Source: CAIYZT01 sp052387855 | Lineage (GTDB): Bacteria; Pseudomonadota; Alphaproteobacteria; Rhodobacterales; Rhodobacteraceae | Assembly: GCA_052387855.1 (NCBI GenBank) | Contig: JBQTIT010000031.1 | Location: 1-64,000 of the forward strand | Length of the DNA stretch: 64,000 nt | Direction: 5' to 3' | Shown here: positions 42,717 through 51,774 of the stretch, one piece after another | How the letters are laid out: each line of letters begins with the position of its first letter | Position numbering within the stretch: position 1 is the stretch's first letter | The notes under the pieces: generated by a model | The model's database searches: none | What the model was told of the DNA's origin: nothing | The model's input: the letters and a program-made list of their open reading frames with translations, nothing else | Program-made: the position numbers and the translations under genes

Positions 42717-43672
42717 CAGGCCACGGCGGCCTTGACGACCGAGATCGCCAGCGCCGCGCCCGACCCCTCGCCCAGCCGCAGGCCCAGCGACAAGAGCGGC
42801 GCCTTGCCCAGCCGGTCCAGGAGCCGCGAATGGGCGCCCTCGGCCGACAGGTGCCCGGCCACCGCATGGTCCAGCGCGGCGCCGTTTCCGGCCTGCAACA
42901 CCGCCGCCGCCGCACAGGCGATGAAACCGTCCAGAATCAGCGGGATGCCCAGCACCCGCGCCCGCGCCATCGCCCCGGCCATGGCGGCAATCTCGCGCCC
43001 GCCCAGCCGTTGCAGGATCTGCAAGGGATCGGCGGGCAGGTGCCGCGCCAGGCCTGCGGCAACCGCCGCCGCCTTGCGCGCCAGGCCCTGATCGTCAACC
43101 CCGGTGCCACGTCCGACCCAATCCCCGGCCGGCCCGCCAAAAAGCGCGGCGGCCAGGGCGGCGGCGACGGTGGTGTTGCCGATCCCCATCTCGCCCACGA
43201 CCAAAAGGTCGGCGCCATCCTCGACCGCCGCCCAGCCGGTGGCAAAGGCCGCCGCCGTTTCGGCCTCGGTCATCGCCGGCGCTTCGGTAAAATCGGCGGT
43301 CGGCCGGTCCAGGTCCAGCGCGTGAACCTGCATCCGGGCGCCGGCGGCCCGCGCAAGCTGGTTGATCGCCGCGCCGCCGTGCCGGAAATTGGCCACCATC
43401 TGCACCGTCACCTCGGCCGGAAAGGCCGAAACCCCCTGCGCCGTGACCCCGTGGTTGCCGGCAAAGATCAGCACCAGCGGCGCCTTGATCTCTGGCCGAT
43501 CGGTCCCCTGCCAGCCGGCCACCCAGATCGCCAGATCCTCCAGCCGCCCCAGCGCGCCCGGCGGCTTGGTCAACTGTCCATTGCGCGCCAGCGCCCCCGC
43601 AAGCGCGGCGTCATTGGCCGGGGGCAGATCGCAAAGGGCGGCGCGGATGTCTGCGAGCGTGGCAAAGGTCAT
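42656..43672 (-). CDS. cobT: Nicotinate-nucleotide--dimethylbenzimidazole phosphoribosyltransferase
   Basis: A 338-residue CobT, which makes alpha-ribazole phosphate for the lower ligand of cobalamin. The family motif KPPGALGRLEDLA lies near residue 36, FAGNHGV near 70, GEMGIGNTT near 160 and the catalytic Glu in LRLGEGSGAA near the end. Start ATG follows GGAGCCACC. The C-terminal codons overlap the antiporter gene by 61 bases. No other cob gene or cobalamin riboswitch is visible nearby. Confidence 0.9.
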   Translation of the reverse strand: MTFATLADIRAALCDLPPANDAALAGALARNGQLTKPPGALGRLEDLAIWVAGWQGTDRPEIKAPLVLIFAGNHGVTAQGVSAFPAEVTVQMVANFRHGGAAINQLARAAGARMQVHALDLDRPTADFTEAPAMTEAETAAAFATGWAAVEDGADLLVVGEMGIGNTTVAAALAAALFGGPAGDWVGRGTGVDDQGLARKAAAVAAGLARHLPADPLQILQRLGGREIAAMAGAMARARVLGIPLILDGFIACAAAAVLQAGNGAALDHAVAGHLSAEGAHSRLLDRLGKAPLLSLGLRLGEGSGAALAISVVKAAVACHSGMATFAEAGVSDAPPAG

Positions 43673-43830
43673 GGTGGCTCCTGAGGCTGCGGGACCACGG
43701 TCTTATACCCTGTCCGGCACGGTCCACAAGGCACCTGCGACATCCGCGCCGGCGTGGGCGACCATTCGCCGGCCCCGAACGAAAAAGGGCGGCGCCGCGG
43801 CACCGCCCCCCCGTCCCGGACCGGCGCCCC

Positions 43831-44340
43831 TCAGGCGGCGCGGCTGACCAGAACGTCGTCAACCTTTTTCTGCGCGCCGGCCTCATCGACCCCCGACACC
43901 GCCGCCACCTCGCGCGTCAGCCGCTCCAGCGCGGCCTCGTAAAGCTGGCGCTCGGAATAGCTTTGCTCGCGCTGGTCATCGTTGCGGTGCAGATCGCGCA
44001 CCACCTCGGCGATGGCCATCAGATCGCCCGAGTTGATCTTTTGCTCGTATTCCTGCGCCCGGCGCGACCACATCGCCCGCTTGACCCGCGCCTTGCCCTT
44101 GAGCGTGTCCAGCGCGCGGCTGACCACATCGGGGCTGGACAGGCTGCGCATGCCGATATCGGTGGCCTTGTGGGTCGGAACCCGCAGGGTCATCTTGTCC
44201 TTTTCAAATGAGATGACGAACAGCTCAAGATGGATGCCCGCGATTTCCTGTTCCTCGATCGACACGATCTTGCCCACGCCATGCGCGGGATAGACGACGA
44301 AATCGTTGGGGTGGAAATCGGGACGCTTCGTTTTGGTCAT
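43831..44340 (-). CDS. carD: CarD/CdnL-type transcription regulator
   Basis: A 169-residue CarD-family protein. The N-terminal Tudor-like domain that contacts RNA polymerase begins FHPNDFVVYPAHGVGKIVSIE. The C-terminal helical part (residues 75-165) binds DNA just upstream of the -10 element and stabilises open complexes. The ATG at 44340 follows AGAGGAAG. It lies 267 bases after fdxA on the same strand and has its own good promoter. Confidence 0.92.
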   Translation of the reverse strand: MTKTKRPDFHPNDFVVYPAHGVGKIVSIEEQEIAGIHLELFVISFEKDKMTLRVPTHKATDIGMRSLSSPDVVSRALDTLKGKARVKRAMWSRRAQEYEQKINSGDLMAIAEVVRDLHRNDDQREQSYSERQLYEAALERLTREVAAVSGVDEAGAQKKVDDVLVSRAA

Positions 44341-44491
44341 CAGGTCTTCCTCTGGTGGCTGGGGCCGGCATTCCGGACACAAAAACCCGCCCTCGGCCAA
44401 AGCCGGGAGGCAAGGTTGCGGGTGCGAAAAAACTCCTGACTCAAAGCTAAAGCTCTGAGGTTTGGGACGAGTGGCAAGCAGTTGTAACGAT

Positions 44492-44520
44492 TCTATAACA
44501 CAAATATGCCCCGAATCCAA
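44492..44520 (-). promoter_or_regulatory. Candidate promoter of carD
   Basis: On the minus strand TTGGAT (44520-44515), a 17-base spacer, then TATAGA (44497-44492). It stands out as an AT-rich patch in the fdxA-carD gap. The predicted 5' leader of carD would be about 145 bases. Confidence 0.55.
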
Positions 44521-44607
44521 CAGGGCCGGGGCGCGGTGCGGCGCAAAGGCCGGCCGGCACGACGTTTTTCCGGCAACGCTGCGTTGCCGGCTGCGGGCCA
44601 ATGGCGA

Positions 44608-44946
44608 TCAGCCGCCCGGGCCGGCCATCTCGGAAAAGTACTTGTCGCGCTTTCCGGTCTCGCCGTCACGCTCGGCCGCTTCGGGCAGCGGGTCTTTCTT
44701 GGTCACGATCACCGGCCACATTTCCGAATACTTCCGGTTGAACTCCACCCATTCGGCCATGTTCGGCTCGGTATCCGGCCGGATGGCATCGGCCGGGCAC
44801 TCCGGCTCGCAGACGCCGCAGTCGATGCATTCGTCCGGATGGATGACCAGCATGTTCTCGCCCTCGTAGAAGCAATCCACGGGGCAGACCTCGACGCAGT
44901 CGGTGTATTTGCAGGCGATGCAGTTGTCGATCACGACATAGGTCAT
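44608..44946 (-). CDS. fdxA: 7Fe ferredoxin FdxA
   Basis: A 112-residue soluble ferredoxin with one [3Fe-4S] and one [4Fe-4S] cluster. The first cysteine set is in NCIACKYTDCVEVCPVDCFYEG and the second in CIDCGVCEPECPADAI. The long C-terminal helical tail is typical of this Azotobacter FdI-like group. It carries electrons in the cytoplasm; partners are unknown. It lies 52 bases after the S4 gene in the same row. Confidence 0.92.
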   Translation of the reverse strand: MTYVVIDNCIACKYTDCVEVCPVDCFYEGENMLVIHPDECIDCGVCEPECPADAIRPDTEPNMAEWVEFNRKYSEMWPVIVTKKDPLPEAAERDGETGKRDKYFSEMAGPGG

Positions 44947-44998
44947 GGGGTGGGCTCTTCGTTGGTCCGATGTCGCGGACTTAGCCGTTCGGGGCCGA

Positions 44999-45337
44999 TC
45001 ATTCAAGCGGCGCGGCGGGGCTTTGGCCGGCTTCGGCGCCGCGGGGCGCAAGATCGTCGTAAAGCGCGCGCGCCGCATCGGCCGGGCCGCGTCGCGGCGC
45101 CAGCGCGGTGACGCGGACGACGCGAATCTGCGCGCCCTGCGGAAAGGTCAGCACATCGCCAACCCCCACCCCATGGCCCGGCTTGGCGCAGGGGCGCGCG
45201 TTGATGCGCAGATGGCCGCTGCCCACCAATGCCGCCGCCGCCTCGCGCGAGCGGAAAAAGCGCGCAACGAACAGCCATTTGTCCAGCCGCAGACGAAGTG
45301 CGGCCGTGGGGGCCGATTTCCCCGCCGGCCCGGGCAA
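44999..45337 (-). CDS. S4-domain RNA-binding protein (Hsp15-like)
   Basis: A 112-residue protein with one S4 domain (RLDKWLFVARFFRSREAAAALVGSGHLRING-like, about residues 17-47), as in Hsp15, which rescues stalled 50S subunits. The reading frame opens right after the helicase stop with TTG at 45337 as the only early start, so initiation is probably coupled to helicase translation. The last 30 residues are Ala/Arg-rich and variable. Confidence 0.85.
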   Translation of the reverse strand: MPGPAGKSAPTAALRLRLDKWLFVARFFRSREAAAALVGSGHLRINARPCAKPGHGVGVGDVLTFPQGAQIRVVRVTALAPRRGPADAARALYDDLAPRGAEAGQSPAAPLE

Positions 45338-48238
45338 TCAGATCTTGCCCTTCAGCGCCATCAGCACGGCAAAGGGGTTGTCCGGGTCGATCGGCTTTTC
45401 GGCGCGCGGCGGGCGGGCCTCGATCTGCTGGGGCCTCGGGGCGCGGTCGTGTTCGCGCGGCTTGCCATCATGCTTGCCGCCCTTGGGACCGTGATCGCGG
45501 CGCTTGGCGCCGTCCTGTGCCGCGCCGCGATCGGGCTTCGGGCCGTCCTTGCGGTCCGGGCGGCGGTCCTTGCCGCGCTCGCGCGCCTCGCCTTCGGGGC
45601 GGGGCGGGCGGGGGGCGCGTTCGACCGGGGCCGCGCCGGCCTCCGGCTTGCGGGGCGCGCGCTCGGGGCGCACGAAACGCGGCTTGGGCGCCCAGGTAAA
45701 GGTATAGAACGCCTCCATCTCGGGCGGGGCGGCCTCGGCGCCGGGCGCCTCCGGCTCCGGCGGCGGGGCCAGGACCGAGACCTCTTCGGGAATGGGCAGG
45801 ATCGGCGCGTTCGGGTCAACCGGCGGCGGCACAAGGACCGGAGCAACCTTGACCTTGACGCGCTCGGCCTTGTCACCCTTGTAGCCAAGGCCGGCCATCA
45901 GGTCCGCGAACTGCTCCAGCGTCATGCCGGTGATCGACAGCATGTCCGGCGCCGCCTCGAACCCGGCGCGGCTGTCCTTTTGCCGCAGGATGTCGGCAAG
46001 GCGTTCAAGCATGTCGATGCGGATCGCGCGGGCGCCCGCCGGATGATAGCCGGCCAGCGTGTAGTGCATCTTGGGCACTTCGGCGATGTTGGGGATGGTC
46101 ACCAGGCCCGGCGGCGGGCTTTCGGGAAATTCGGGCAGCCCGTTCCAGAGCGACCACAGCACCAGGCGCAGCCGCGTCGGCGCGGGTTTCAGCAGCGCGG
46201 GCAGGAACACCGTGTACTGGCCAAAGCGGATGCCATGCTTGCGCAGCGCGCCCCGCGCCTCCTGGTCAAGCTCCTTGACTTCGGCGGCGACGGCCTCGCG
46301 CGCGATGACGCCCATCGCCTCGGACATGCGGAAGGCAAAGCCGCGCGCCAGGCCGGTCAGCGCCTCGTCCCGGCCCATGGCCAAGAGCGGCTCGAACTGC
46401 GCGGCGATCTTGCGGTCGATGAAATGCTGGAGCCGCCTGCGGACCTTTTCGGCCACCTCTTCGCCCGCCTCTTCGTCGACAAAGGCCTGGACCACCGGGC
46501 GCGTCGGCTCGGCACCCTTGACCAGCTTGCCGACCGCATTGGTGCCCCACATCAGGCCCCCCTGCTCGGTCAGGTCCATCTCGGTGTCGGGCGCGTTGTA
46601 AAAACGGTCGGCGCGCAGGTGCAACTCTGGCCGCAGCGCCTGATACGCCGCCTGGGCCAGCGTGCGCGCGCCCTCGGCGCCGGCCGAGCCATCCTGCCGG
46701 AACCGGAACCCTTCGAGCCGGCCGGCGAATTCGCCCTCGACCGTCACTTCGCCCTTGTCATTCACCTCGGCCACGAGGGTCTCCTTTTCCTTCAACCGGC
46801 GCATCAGAACCGATGTGCGCCGGTCAACAAATCTTTGCGTCAACGCCATGTGCAAGGCGTCCGACAGGCGGTCTTCTACCGCGCGCGTCTCGTCTTTCCA
46901 ATGGCTTTCATTCTCGACCCACCCCTTGCGCTGCGCCACATAGGTCCAGGTCCGGATATGGGCCAGCCGTTTCGAGATGGTGTCAATGTCGCCGCCCGGC
47001 TTGTCGATGCGTTCGACGGCCTTCCTGAGCCATTCCGACGGCACCTTTCCACCGCCAAGTCCCCGCCCGACCAGAAAGTCGAAGATCCGCGCCAGCAGCG
47101 TGAAATGGTCCGTCTCGGAGGCGCCGCGAAAGTCGGGGATGCGGCAGACGTCCCACAAAAGCTGCACCCGCTTTGGCCCGGTCAGCTTTTCGGCGATCTC
47201 GGGCATCTCCTTCAGCGCTTTCAGCGCCAGCACATCGTCGGCATCGCGCGCGCGGGTCAGCCAGTCGTTGTCGGTCTGCCGCTCCAGCGCGCCAAGCAGC
47301 CGCTCGACCGAGCCGAAGTCCAGATCGTGGTTACGCCATTGCAGCTTGCGGATCGGCTCGAAACGGTGGGTCTCGATCGCCTCGATCACCTCGGGGTCCA
47401 GCGGGCGCGCCTCGCCGGTGACGCCGAACGAGCCGTTTTCCAGATAGCGCCCGGCCCGGCCGGCGATCTGGCCCAGTTCCTGCGGATAAAGCCCGCGCAT
47501 CCGGCGCCCGTCAAACTTGGCCGTGGCGGCAAAGGCAACATGGGCAATGTCCAGGTTCAGCCCCATGCCGATGGCATCGGTGGCCACCAGGTAATCGACC
47601 TCGCCGCTTTGGTACAGCGCCACCTGCGCATTGCGCGTGCGCGGGCTGAGCGCGCCCATCACCACCGCGCAGCCGCCCTTTTGCCGGCGGATCAGCTCTG
47701 CGATGGCATAGACATTTTCAACTGAAAACCCGACAATCGCGCTGCGCGGAGGCATGCGGCTTATCTTTTTCGAACCTGAGTACGTCAGCGCCGAAAACCG
47801 CTCGCGCCTGAGGAAACTCACCCCCGGTACCAGGTTCGCAATCGCCTGGCGCATGGTCTCGGCGCCCATGAACAGCGTCTCGTGCAGCCCGCGCGCGCGC
47901 AGGAGCCGGTCGGTAAAGACGTGCCCGCGCTCGGCGTCGGCGCAGAGCTGGATCTCGTCCACCGCCACAAAATCGGCGCCGATCTCCAGCGGCATCGCCT
48001 CGACCGTGCAGACCCAGTACTGCGTCCGCTCGGGCACGATCCGCTCTTCGCCCGTGACCAGCGCCACCACCGAGGGGCCGCGCTGCGCCACGATCCGGTC
48101 ATAGACCTCGCGCGCCAAAAGCCGCAGCGGCAGGCCGATCACACCCGTCCGGTGCGCCAGCATCCGCTCGATGGCATAATGCGTCTTGCCGGTGTTCGTC
48201 GGCCCGAGGACCGCCGTGACCCGCGGGGTCGTCATCAT
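45338..48238 (-). CDS. SUV3-like superfamily 2 RNA helicase with basic tail
   Basis: A 966-residue DExH-type helicase. Walker A is GPTNTGKT at residues 12-19, motif II is DEIQ near 94, and later motifs include YLVATDAIGMGLN and QIAGRAGRY. This matches SUV3/MgpS-type alphaproteobacterial helicases that help RNA turnover. A middle helical region carries SUV3 C-terminal features. The last ~180 residues are a disordered tail rich in Pro, Arg, Lys and Asp. It lies 9 bases after the TPR gene and directly before the S4 gene. Confidence 0.88.
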   Translation of the reverse strand: MMTTPRVTAVLGPTNTGKTHYAIERMLAHRTGVIGLPLRLLAREVYDRIVAQRGPSVVALVTGEERIVPERTQYWVCTVEAMPLEIGADFVAVDEIQLCADAERGHVFTDRLLRARGLHETLFMGAETMRQAIANLVPGVSFLRRERFSALTYSGSKKISRMPPRSAIVGFSVENVYAIAELIRRQKGGCAVVMGALSPRTRNAQVALYQSGEVDYLVATDAIGMGLNLDIAHVAFAATAKFDGRRMRGLYPQELGQIAGRAGRYLENGSFGVTGEARPLDPEVIEAIETHRFEPIRKLQWRNHDLDFGSVERLLGALERQTDNDWLTRARDADDVLALKALKEMPEIAEKLTGPKRVQLLWDVCRIPDFRGASETDHFTLLARIFDFLVGRGLGGGKVPSEWLRKAVERIDKPGGDIDTISKRLAHIRTWTYVAQRKGWVENESHWKDETRAVEDRLSDALHMALTQRFVDRRTSVLMRRLKEKETLVAEVNDKGEVTVEGEFAGRLEGFRFRQDGSAGAEGARTLAQAAYQALRPELHLRADRFYNAPDTEMDLTEQGGLMWGTNAVGKLVKGAEPTRPVVQAFVDEEAGEEVAEKVRRRLQHFIDRKIAAQFEPLLAMGRDEALTGLARGFAFRMSEAMGVIAREAVAAEVKELDQEARGALRKHGIRFGQYTVFLPALLKPAPTRLRLVLWSLWNGLPEFPESPPPGLVTIPNIAEVPKMHYTLAGYHPAGARAIRIDMLERLADILRQKDSRAGFEAAPDMLSITGMTLEQFADLMAGLGYKGDKAERVKVKVAPVLVPPPVDPNAPILPIPEEVSVLAPPPEPEAPGAEAAPPEMEAFYTFTWAPKPRFVRPERAPRKPEAGAAPVERAPRPPRPEGEARERGKDRRPDRKDGPKPDRGAAQDGAKRRDHGPKGGKHDGKPREHDRAPRPQQIEARPPRAEKPIDPDNPFAVLMALKGKI

Positions 48239-48247
48239 GAGCCTGCC

Positions 48248-48808
48248 CTAAAGATCCTGCCCGGAAAGATCCGACCGCAGCCGGTCGATGGAGGCGTTTA
48301 CCGCAGGCAGATGCGGATTGACAGACTGCGCCGCCTCAAAGGCCTGAAGCGCCCGCTCTGGCCGGCCGATGATCTCATAGATCATTCCCAGCCCCGACAG
48401 CGCCCCGAAATGCCGCGGGTTCAATTCCAGCGTGCGGGCGATGTCGGCCACCGAGGGGCCCAGATCGCCCGCCTGGAAATAGGCCGTCGCCCGCGCGTTG
48501 TAGCCTTCGGCAAAGTCCGGGGCATGGTCGATCAGCGCGGAAAGATGCTCCACCGCCGCGTCAAGCTGCCCCGCCTCCATCGCATCGCGGCCGCGTTGCA
48601 ACAGCAGGTCCATCGCGGCAGAGCCGGACTTGGACCATTCGATCCAGATCGATTCGGTGATGCGCTCGGCCTCCTGCGGCCCGGCGGTGGCCAGGCGAGA
48701 AAACAGATCGTCCAGCCGCGTCCCATCGGCCAGCGCCTGCCCGGCGCCCATCCAGAGCGCCAGGATTGCCGCAACGAAACGGTTGAGAACTGGGCGCGAC
48801 GCTTTCAT
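48248..48808 (-). CDS. Exported TPR-repeat protein
   Basis: A 186-residue protein with a signal peptide (about residues 1-27, GAGQALADG) and three TPR repeats (about residues 70-170), including AEGYNARATAYFQAGDLGPSV and ALSGLGMIYEIIGRPERAL. TPR domains bind other proteins; the partner is unknown. It is the first gene of the helicase row and is divergent from the SCP2 gene. Confidence 0.85.
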   Translation of the reverse strand: MKASRPVLNRFVAAILALWMGAGQALADGTRLDDLFSRLATAGPQEAERITESIWIEWSKSGSAAMDLLLQRGRDAMEAGQLDAAVEHLSALIDHAPDFAEGYNARATAYFQAGDLGPSVADIARTLELNPRHFGALSGLGMIYEIIGRPERALQAFEAAQSVNPHLPAVNASIDRLRSDLSGQDL

Positions 48809-48878
48809 AAGCGCAAGGTAAACCAGTTTGTGCCAAATTCCAGCGGCACGGGTTCAAACCCCGGTGATCGGAGAGACC

Positions 48879-49166
48879 ATGAGCGACGTGATTTCAAAGG
48901 CGGTCGATGCCTTGTCGACAAAATTTTCGGGCGGGTTCGACGCGGTGGCCAAATTCGTCGTGACCGGCGAAGGCGCGATCATGGTCGATGCGACCGGCGT
49001 CCGCGCCGCCGACGAAGAGGCGGAGGTGACGCTGACCGCCGGCGCCGAGGATTTTCAGGCCATGTTCGAGGGCGATCTGTCCCCGACCTCGGCCTTCATG
49101 ACCGGCCGCCTGCGGGTCGAGGGCAACATGGGCCTGGCTATGAAACTGGCCGCGATCCTGGCGTGA
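48879..49166 (+). CDS. SCP2 sterol-binding domain protein
   Basis: A 95-residue single SCP2 domain, which forms a hydrophobic lipid-binding pocket. Typical are the central VVTGEGAIMVDATG, the acidic strand and the end DLSPTSAFMTGRLRVEGNMGLAMKLAAIL. The ATG at 48879 follows GGAGAGACC. The stop overlaps the GTG of the hydrolase gene, so lipid binding and ester hydrolysis may be linked. Confidence 0.87.
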   Translation: MSDVISKAVDALSTKFSGGFDAVAKFVVTGEGAIMVDATGVRAADEEAEVTLTAGAEDFQAMFEGDLSPTSAFMTGRLRVEGNMGLAMKLAAILA

Positions 49167-50104
49167 CCGCTGCGGCGCCCTTTTTCGCCGACCTGGCCCA
49201 GGGTCCGCCGGGCGGCCATGCGGTCTGGGCGGATGCCGCCGACGGCCGTCGCCTGCGCCTGGGGCACTGGCCCGCGCCGGCACCGTCGCGGGGCACGGTG
49301 TTCCTGCTGCCCGGCCGCGCCGAATTCATCGAGAAATACGGCCGGACCGCCGCCGACCTTGCGGCGCGCGGCTTTGACACCGTCTCGCTCGACTGGCGCG
49401 GTCAGGGCCTGTCCGACCGCGCGCCCGCCAGTCCCCTGAACGGCCATGTCGGCGCCTTTGCCGAATACCGGCTTGACCTGGCCGCCCTGATGGACCTTGC
49501 CCATGCGCGGCACCTGCCCCGGCCCTGGTTCCTCTTGGCCCATTCCATGGGCGGCACCATCGGGCTGCGCAGCCTGATGGGCCCCCACCCCTTTGCCGCG
49601 GCGGTGTTTTCGGCGCCGATGTGGGGCGTCCTGATGTCGCCCTGGCTGCTGCCGCTGGCCGTCTCGGTGTCCGCCGCCGCGCGCTGGCTCAACCTCGACG
49701 CCGCCAGGACACCCGGAACCCGCCGCACCAGCTATGTGCTGAGCCAGGGCTTTGCCGGCAACCTGCTGACCAGCGACCCGGAAAGCTGGGACCACATGCG
49801 CCGCCAGACCCTCGCCCACCCCGAGCTTTCGCTGGCCGGCCCCTCGCTGGGCTGGCTCGGGGCGGCGCTGGACGAATGCCGGGCGCTGGCCGCACTGCCC
49901 TCGCCCGACCTGCCGACGCTCACCGTGCTGGGCACGGCCGAAAAAGTCGTCGCCGTCCGCCCGATCCATGACCGCATGGCGCGCTGGCCAAAGGGGCGCC
50001 TCAGCCTCTATCCCGGCGCCGAACACGAAATCCCGATGGAGCGCCCCGCAACCCGCGCCCGCTTTGCGGACGAGGTCGCGGCGCATTTCGCAGCGCAGCG
50101 CTGA
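49163..50104 (+). CDS. Alpha/beta hydrolase, lysophospholipase-like
   Basis: A 313-residue hydrolase of the PldB/monoglyceride lipase group. The oxyanion/loop segment is FLLPGRAEFIEKYG, the nucleophile elbow is A-H-S-M-G-G, Asp is expected near LGTAEKVV and His is in PGAEHEIPME. The start is a GTG overlapping the SCP2 stop by three bases. Its coupling to SCP2 suggests a lipid substrate. Confidence 0.85.
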   Translation: MTAAAPFFADLAQGPPGGHAVWADAADGRRLRLGHWPAPAPSRGTVFLLPGRAEFIEKYGRTAADLAARGFDTVSLDWRGQGLSDRAPASPLNGHVGAFAEYRLDLAALMDLAHARHLPRPWFLLAHSMGGTIGLRSLMGPHPFAAAVFSAPMWGVLMSPWLLPLAVSVSAAARWLNLDAARTPGTRRTSYVLSQGFAGNLLTSDPESWDHMRRQTLAHPELSLAGPSLGWLGAALDECRALAALPSPDLPTLTVLGTAEKVVAVRPIHDRMARWPKGRLSLYPGAEHEIPMERPATRARFADEVAAHFAAQR

Positions 50105-50120
50105 CCGGGCCTCATCCTCT

Positions 50121-50190
50121 GTGTAAAAAATATCCCGCGGGGGCAGCCGGTTTGGCACAAACCGGCGCGGGGGTGCGAAACCCCCGCCTT
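50121..50190 (-). repeat. Two-hairpin dispersed element, copy 3
   Basis: On the minus strand: hairpin GCGGGGG/CCCCCGC (50167-50187), then GCCGGTTTG/CAAACCGGC with a three-base loop (50146-50166), then CCCCCGCGGGATATTTTTT. It lies after the Anbu gene stop, in a convergent gap with the hydrolase gene. The T run fits a terminator for Anbu. Confidence 0.75.
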
Positions 50191-50208
50191 GCCGGCCGGG
50201 GCGGGGCG

Positions 50209-50934
50209 CTACAGCGCGATGCGCGCAAAGCCGTCGCGCAGCGCCTCGGACCAGGCCTCGGACATGGCGCGAAAGGCGGGGTCGCCGGCCTCGATCCGCC
50301 GCCGGCGGCTGACGCGAAGGGCATCCTTTTCGATCACGCACAGATCCAGCGGCATGCCCACCGACAGGTTCGACCGCAGGGTCGAATCCATCGACAAGAG
50401 CACCGCCTTTTCGGCATCGGCCAGCGAGGTGGTGGGCTTGACGACCCGGTCCAGGATCGGCTTGCCATATTTGTGCTCGCCGATCTGAAGAAACGGCGTG
50501 TCCTCGGTCGCCTCGATGAAATTGCCCTCGGGATAGACCAGAAACAGCCGCATCGCCCCGCCGCGCCGCTGCGCCGCCACGATCATGCTGGCCGAGGCGC
50601 CCTGGTTCATCGCCGACAGCTTTTCGTCGACCTCCGATCGCACCGCGGCAAGCGTCGCGCCGATGATCTGGGCCACCTTCAGCATCGTCGGCGCCAGCAT
50701 GACAGAGGTTTCGGGCGTGGCCTCGGCATCTTCCACCGCCTCGCGCAGCCGCGCGATGGTGGTCTGCGTCACCGAAAGCGAGCCGGCGGTCATGATGGTG
50801 ATCACCCGCTCGCCCGGCTCTTCGAAATGGAACATCTTGCGGTAGGTCGAGATGTTGTCGAGCCCGGCATTGGTGCGCGTGTCCGACAGGCAAACCATGC
50901 CGTCGTTCAAGAGCAGGCCCACGCAATAGGTCAT
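50209..50934 (-). CDS. Anbu, proteasome-related Ntn-hydrolase
   Basis: A 241-residue proteasome-type protease of the Anbu family, an ancestral relative of HslV and the proteasome beta subunit. After removal of Met the chain starts Thr1 (MTYCVG), with Asp17 in LSDTRTNAG and a Lys at position 32 in TYRKMF, the expected catalytic set. It is the last gene of the four-gene Anbu operon. Its substrate is not known; Anbu has been tied to stress and to a possible peptide ligation/cleavage pathway with its neighbours. Confidence 0.9.
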   Translation of the reverse strand: MTYCVGLLLNDGMVCLSDTRTNAGLDNISTYRKMFHFEEPGERVITIMTAGSLSVTQTTIARLREAVEDAEATPETSVMLAPTMLKVAQIIGATLAAVRSEVDEKLSAMNQGASASMIVAAQRRGGAMRLFLVYPEGNFIEATEDTPFLQIGEHKYGKPILDRVVKPTTSLADAEKAVLLSMDSTLRSNLSVGMPLDLCVIEKDALRVSRRRRIEAGDPAFRAMSEAWSEALRDGFARIAL

Positions 50935-50967
50935 TCCGTCCCTCCGGATGCGTCCGTTGCGGGCAAG

Positions 50968-51774
50968 CTATTGCTCCTGCGCCTGGACCGCAACCGTCAC
51001 CGACATCTGCTCTTCGCCCGCGCCGCGCGCGATGCCGCGGATCGGGGCGGCGGCCTTGGCATCCAGCCCCGAGCCCAGGCGCAGATAGCGCCCGTCCGGG
51101 CAGCAGCGGTTGGCGGGGTCAAAGCCGATCCAGCCGAAACCGGGCACATGGATCTCGGCCCAGGCATGGGCGGCCTCTTCGGCGCTGCCGTCCCGGGTCG
51201 AGGACAGATAGCCCGAGACATAGCGCGCCGGCAGGCCGCGCAGCCGCGCCAGCGCCACCAGCACCTGCGCATGGTCCTGGCAGACGCCCTCGCCCTGAGC
51301 TAGCGCCTCGGTGGCGGTGGTGGCGGCATGGGTCACGCCGGGACGGTACAGGACCGCCGCGCCGACCGCGCTGGCCAGCCCATGGGCCAGCGCCAGCGGG
51401 TCCGCCTCCGCCACGCCGGCGGCCAGATCGCGCAGCGCGCCGTCCGGCGCGGTCGCCGGGGTCTGCCGCAGATAGGCCCCGGGCGCGACCGTCTCGCGGT
51501 GGCCCTTCAGAACGCCCGTCAGATCGGCCGTTTCCACCACGCCCTGCACCCTGACCTCGACCGCATCGACCGGGCCGGGAATGGTCCAGCCCGTCACCAG
51601 ATCGCCCGCGCCATCGCGAAACTCGCCCCCCCGGCGCCCGCCGGTCACCTCGACCTGCCAGGACACCACCCTCTGCCCGTCGAACACCGAAGGCGTCAGC
51701 CGGTGGCTTTGCACCACCGACCGCGCCGGGGTGCCGTAATCGTAGCGCGTGCTGTGCAGGATGGTCAGGATCAT
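50968..51774 (-). CDS. Transglutaminase-like cysteine protease of the Anbu operon
   Basis: A 268-residue transglutaminase-fold protein. An N-terminal beta domain (residues 1-80) is followed by the catalytic core with Cys in GEGVCQDHAQ, His in AAHAWAEIHV and Asp in GFDPANRC. Such proteins cut or link peptide amides. The ATG at 51774 overlaps the alpha-E gene stop by four bases. Confidence 0.9.
   Translation of the reverse strand: MILTILHSTRYDYGTPARSVVQSHRLTPSVFDGQRVVSWQVEVTGGRRGGEFRDGAGDLVTGWTIPGPVDAVEVRVQGVVETADLTGVLKGHRETVAPGAYLRQTPATAPDGALRDLAAGVAEADPLALAHGLASAVGAAVLYRPGVTHAATTATEALAQGEGVCQDHAQVLVALARLRGLPARYVSGYLSSTRDGSAEEAAHAWAEIHVPGFGWIGFDPANRCCPDGRYLRLGSGLDAKAAAPIRGIARGAGEEQMSVTVAVQAQEQ

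Noticed and set aside
43673..43830. Cobalamin riboswitch upstream of cobT
   Set aside because: The gap is short and lacks the conserved B12-box.
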